This document shows positions 32,710-35,205 of a stretch of 35,205 bases of DNA, piece after piece (the first letter of the stretch is position 1; each line of letters opens with the position of its first letter). A program made the translations under genes and the position numbers. Below the pieces are notes generated by a model that worked only from the letters and a program-made list of their open reading frames with translations, was not told the DNA's origin and did no database searches. The stretch lies in contig NZ_BQUN01000099.1 of NCBI RefSeq assembly GCF_026008495.1, forward strand, positions 16,567 through 51,771, given 5' to 3'. Source of the DNA: Streptomyces sp. A012304. GTDB taxonomy: Bacteria; Actinomycetota; Actinomycetes; Streptomycetales; Streptomycetaceae.

Positions 32710-33545
32710 CCCTCATCACCGAACAGTCCACCGGGGCCGCGGCCCCCTCCCAGGTGCGCGCGGCGCACTTCGGCGGGGCCGGCGTGCTCCGTCAGATCTC
32801 CGTGCTGTCCGGCCGGTCGCTGCGGGCGCTGCGCACCCCGGCGCTGGTGCTGCCGAACATCCTGGAACCCGTTCTGATGCTGACCGTGTTCAGCCAGGTC
32901 TTCAAGAGCGTCTCGCAGACCTCCGCCTTCCCGGCGGGCGTCAGCTACATCGACTACCTGCTGCCGGCGTTCCTGGTCACCGGCTCGATCAGCGCCGGTC
33001 TGAAGTCGGGGGTGGCGCTGACGACGGAGATGAACAACGGGATCGTCGCCCGTTTCAAGGCCATGCCGATCCACACCGGGTCGGTGCTGATCGGCCGGAG
33101 CATCGCCGACACCGTGCTGAACGCCGTGAACATGACCGTCATGTTGATCGCGGCCGCCCTGGTCTTCGGCTACGGCCCGGACGGCGGGCTGCTCGGCTCG
33201 CTCGGCGCGGCGCTGGTCGCGGTGGTGCTGGGCTGGTCGCTGGGCTGGGTGTTCATGGCGCTGTCGGCGTGGGTGCGCCGCCCGGAGGCCCTGCAGCCGA
33301 TCGGCGGCATCGTGAACATGGTGCTGCTCTTCGCCTCCAACGCGTTCGTGCCCACCGAGGGCCTGCCCGGCTGGCTGGGGGCGTTCGCCGAGGTCAACCC
33401 GATGTCGCACGCGATCACAGCGGCCCGTGACCTGGCGCTCGGCGAGCCGGCCCTGGGGACCGTGCTGGCCACCCTGGGCGCCTGTGTGGTGATCGTCGCC
33501 GTCACCGCCCCGCTGGCGGTGCGCAGCTTCCGCAAGGCGACCTGA
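32706..33545 (+). CDS. ABC-2 type permease, DrrB-like
   Basis: A 279-residue integral membrane protein with about six hydrophobic helices. It has ABC-2 family traits: VSYIDYLLPAFLVTGSISAG (about 80-99), a cytoplasmic loop with NNGIVARFKAMPIHTGSVLIGR (about 111-132) and FASNAFVPTEGLPGWLGAFAEVNPMSH (about 211-237). It forms the channel half of the exporter with the overlapping ATPase gene. A strong terminator follows 18 bases after the stop, so the ABC pair ends its transcription unit. Confidence 0.93.
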   Translation: MTLITEQSTGAAAPSQVRAAHFGGAGVLRQISVLSGRSLRALRTPALVLPNILEPVLMLTVFSQVFKSVSQTSAFPAGVSYIDYLLPAFLVTGSISAGLKSGVALTTEMNNGIVARFKAMPIHTGSVLIGRSIADTVLNAVNMTVMLIAAALVFGYGPDGGLLGSLGAALVAVVLGWSLGWVFMALSAWVRRPEALQPIGGIVNMVLLFASNAFVPTEGLPGWLGAFAEVNPMSHAITAARDLALGEPALGTVLATLGACVVIVAVTAPLAVRSFRKAT

Positions 33546-33563
33546 GCGGACCCGCCGCGACGA

Positions 33564-33601
33564 CCGGGGCCCGGAACCAGTGGTCTGGTTCCGGGCCCCG
33601 G
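33564..33601. terminator. Strong hairpin terminator after the ABC transporter
   Basis: A perfect 17-bp stem, CCGGGGCCCGGAACCAG (33564-33580) with its exact complement (33585-33601), around a TGGT loop. It lies 18 bases past the permease stop and 30 bases from the stop of the convergent secreted-protein gene, so it can serve both directions. It has no T-tract, but its length makes it the best terminator in the window. Confidence 0.9.
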
Positions 33602-33631
33602 CGCGTTCCGGCGATGCGGCCGGTGAGGAAT

Positions 33632-33952
33632 TCAGCAGGGGATCAGGCCGACGTAGCGGTTCGCGAGCCACGGGTACTCGCTGGTCATGACCTCCTGGCC
33701 CGGCGCGAGGGTGTGGCACCTGTCCGGGACGTACGGGGTGTCGAGGTAGGCGTAGGCGACGTTCACCCGCTGGGTCGTCGTGCAGTTGTTGGTGATGACG
33801 ACGATGACCTTGGTGAGGAGGTAGTCCTTGGCCGTCACGCAGCTGGGCACGGACTCGGCCGTCGTCCCCGCCGCCTGGGCGGGGGCCTGTACGGCACCGA
33901 CGAGCGCGAGCCCGGCGACGGCCGCTCCCGCCGCGCGCACGATGTTCCTCAT
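33632..33952 (-). CDS. Small secreted four-cysteine protein, tendamistat-like
   Basis: A 106-residue precursor. The signal peptide (MRNIVR, then a hydrophobic stretch, cleavage probably after AQA near 27-28) leaves about 78 residues with four cysteines (38, 57, 79, 106). The order and spacing resemble Streptomyces tendamistat/Haim alpha-amylase inhibitors: PSCVT, a NNC/NGC segment, V-x-V-x-Y strands, C-x3-APGQ (CHTLAPGQ here), a late Tyr and a terminal Cys. The inhibitors' amylase-binding WRY triplet is absent; the matching segment reads KDYLL. It may be a paralogue with another target or none. The ATG at 33952 follows GGAGG. Fold assignment is from memory of the tendamistat sequence. Confidence 0.65.
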   Translation of the reverse strand: MRNIVRAAGAAVAGLALVGAVQAPAQAAGTTAESVPSCVTAKDYLLTKVIVVITNNCTTTQRVNVAYAYLDTPYVPDRCHTLAPGQEVMTSEYPWLANRYVGLIPC

Positions 33953-33977
33953 TCGAACCTCCAAGCTTCGGGAAACG

Positions 33978-34028
33978 GGCGATTCGCCCGCCCGAGCGGA
34001 TTGCATTTCCCGGGGCGGGCGAATCACC
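33978..34028. repeat. 16-bp inverted repeat upstream of the secreted-protein gene
   Basis: GGCGATTCGCCCGCCC (33978-33993) and GGGCGGGCGAATCACC (34013-34028) are inverted copies matching at 15 of 16 positions, with a 19-base spacer. They lie 26-76 bases upstream of the start codon. In RNA this would form a strong stem in the 5' leader; in DNA it could be an operator or a read-through terminator for the upstream membrane-protein gene. Confidence 0.6.
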
Positions 34029-34030
34029 AT

Positions 34031-34076
34031 TCAATGAATTCGGCGGCGGCAGCTCAACGGCATATCAATGAATTCG
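34031..34076. repeat. Direct repeat TCAATGAATTCG
   Basis: The 12-mer occurs at 34031-34042 and 34065-34076, 34 bp apart, between the membrane-protein gene and the secreted-protein gene. It is AT-rich for this genome and probably part of the promoter or a regulator site for the downstream gene. Confidence 0.5.
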
Positions 34077-34117
34077 TTCCTGAACGGCTCGGCGCGCAAT
34101 TGTCGGATTCCGGCCGG

Positions 34118-35197
34118 TCAGCCGCGGCCGCAGTGTCGGCAGGCGCCGCGGCGGCGCAGGTGGTAGCCGTAGGCCGCGACGCCCAGGGCCACGCCCCACA
34201 CGACCCAGAAGACCGACGGGCCGAGCGTCCCCCACATCGCCGTGTCGTATTCGCGGACCGCCATCAGGCCGGCCGGGATCAGGACCACGGCCACGACCGA
34301 CGCGGGCACGAGCGCGGTCGCGGGATGGACCGGGCGGCCCCGCTTGAACCACACCCAGCGTGGCCAGACCTCGCCCCACCGGCCGACCAGACCGTGCATC
34401 AGCAGGCTGCCGAGGGTGGACACCACGCCCAGCGCCAGCCCGATCTCCAGCATGTGCGGGGTGTCCTGCATCTCCTTCAGGAACTCGTCGGTGATCCCCA
34501 TCGGCCATCCGAAGTACCAGGCGATCCGGGTGATGTCGTACGGCAGGGTCGACGCCACCGCCACCCACACCGCCCAGCGCCCCCAGCGCAGCGCGGCCGC
34601 CGGGTCGGTCCAGCCGGCCGCCGCCCGGTCGCCGCGGCCGCAGCGCACGCACCGCCGGCCGGTGCGCCGCTGGTAGGAGAGCGTGGTCGCGAGCCACAGC
34701 AGGCCGCCCACGAAGACGATGATCAGGTGGACGCGGTGCCAGTAGAGGATGTCGCCGAGCTCCTGCGGACCCGGCACCCCGGTGAAGACGAACACCAGCA
34801 GCACCGGTGCGAAGACCAGCAGGCCGAGCAGCGAGTAGTCGGGGACCAGGAGAGCCAGCGCCACGCCGGCCGTCCAGCCGAAGGCGAGCAGCGCCTTGCG
34901 GGTGCGGCCCGTGCCGTGTCCGCGTGTCATCAGCACGCCCACGACCGTGCCCACGGCACCGAACGCCGCCATCACCGGGGCGACCACCGCCGCGCTGCTC
35001 GGCTCCAGGATCGACGACGACGAGCGGTCCTCGACGGTCCGGGCGAAGGGGTAGCCGTCGCCGCCCAGCGCCCAGTACAGGCCGGCCAGGCCGTACAGGG
35101 CGGACCACACGACGACGAGCCGCCCCGACCGGTCCGGCCACCGGTGCCACCCGTTCGGCGCGAGCCGGTCCGGCTCCTTCGGGGCTGTGTCGGTCAT
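34118..35197 (-). CDS. Polytopic membrane protein with two CxxC pairs, unknown function
   Basis: A 359-residue protein with about eight hydrophobic helices (for example LVVVWSALYGLAGLYWALGG near 27-46, AVVAPVMAAFGAVGTVVGVLM, GLLVFAPVLLVFVFTG). A cytoplasmic-looking loop has RRCVRCGRG (about 181-189), and the extreme C terminus ends in CRHCGRG, giving two CxxC pairs that could bind one metal ion together. No enzymatic motif is recognised; similar proteins are annotated only as hypothetical membrane proteins. The gene is complete, starting 8 bases from the right edge, so its promoter lies outside. No link to the biosynthetic cluster is visible, since the strong terminator lies between. Confidence 0.8.
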   Translation of the reverse strand: MTDTAPKEPDRLAPNGWHRWPDRSGRLVVVWSALYGLAGLYWALGGDGYPFARTVEDRSSSSILEPSSAAVVAPVMAAFGAVGTVVGVLMTRGHGTGRTRKALLAFGWTAGVALALLVPDYSLLGLLVFAPVLLVFVFTGVPGPQELGDILYWHRVHLIIVFVGGLLWLATTLSYQRRTGRRCVRCGRGDRAAAGWTDPAAALRWGRWAVWVAVASTLPYDITRIAWYFGWPMGITDEFLKEMQDTPHMLEIGLALGVVSTLGSLLMHGLVGRWGEVWPRWVWFKRGRPVHPATALVPASVVAVVLIPAGLMAVREYDTAMWGTLGPSVFWVVWGVALGVAAYGYHLRRRGACRHCGRG

Positions 35198-35205
35198 GGC
35201 GGGGG

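Overview
The window is high-GC actinobacterial chromosome, almost certainly Streptomyces. Codon use has strongly G/C third positions, and it carries a Pnkp/Hen1 RNA-repair pair, an actinobacterial SepF, an F420-type luciferase-fold oxidoreductase and leaderless TANNNT promoters. It joins ordinary housekeeping genes on the left (1-10458) to a biosynthetic gene cluster (about 10511-33545), followed by two unrelated-looking genes on the right (33632-35197).

Left block: Pnkp (truncated by the window edge) and Hen1 on the minus strand, overlapping by 4 bases; a DUF4232-like lipoprotein; an LLM-class oxidoreductase; a 53-residue small protein; a DUF6099-like protein; a MazG-like pyrophosphohydrolase coupled to an ATP-binding-cassette-type ATPase; SepF; and a divergent yceI/marR pair whose intergenic region has two identical CAAATTTG palindromes 60 bp apart.

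Cluster core: one minus-strand run of 18 genes from MbtH (28316) down to a type II thioesterase (10511). Most neighbours overlap by 4 bases (ATGA/GTGA), so this is probably one translationally coupled operon. In transcription order: MbtH, ACP, KS1, KS2, KS3, alpha/beta hydrolase, double-hotdog thioesterase, KS4, two small hotdog dehydratases, ketoreductase, a DsbA-fold isomerase-like protein, an NRPS of adenylation-carrier-TauD architecture, SbnB-like and SbnA-like proteins (L-2,3-diaminopropionate, Dap, synthesis), a SerA-like phosphoglycerate dehydrogenase (supply of the phosphoserine precursor), a YbaK/ProX-type aminoacyl-tRNA deacylase, and thioesterase II.

My reading: a discrete ACP, KSs, KR and paired DHs with no enoyl reductase form a highly reducing type II PKS of the kind known from ishigamide and aryl polyenes. 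It would make a conjugated polyenoyl chain, possibly with one or more cis bonds set by the DsbA-fold protein, joined to a Dap-derived residue loaded and perhaps beta-hydroxylated on the A-T-TauD protein. I do not recognise the product. The notable features are four KS homologues (two with complete Cys-His-His triads, two with Arg at the Cys position), a dehydratase pair in which only one subunit has the catalytic His, the A-T-TauD fusion, and a tRNA-editing protein that may protect the host from its own amino acid.

Downstream of the divergent promoter region (28317-28699) on the plus strand are a second thioesterase II, an orphan histidine kinase and a DrrAB-like ABC exporter, with a DUF2867/SRPBCC-like gene on the minus strand. 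A perfect 17-bp terminator hairpin follows the exporter. The right edge carries a small secreted four-cysteine protein resembling the tendamistat family but lacking its WRY motif, and a polytopic membrane protein with two CxxC pairs.
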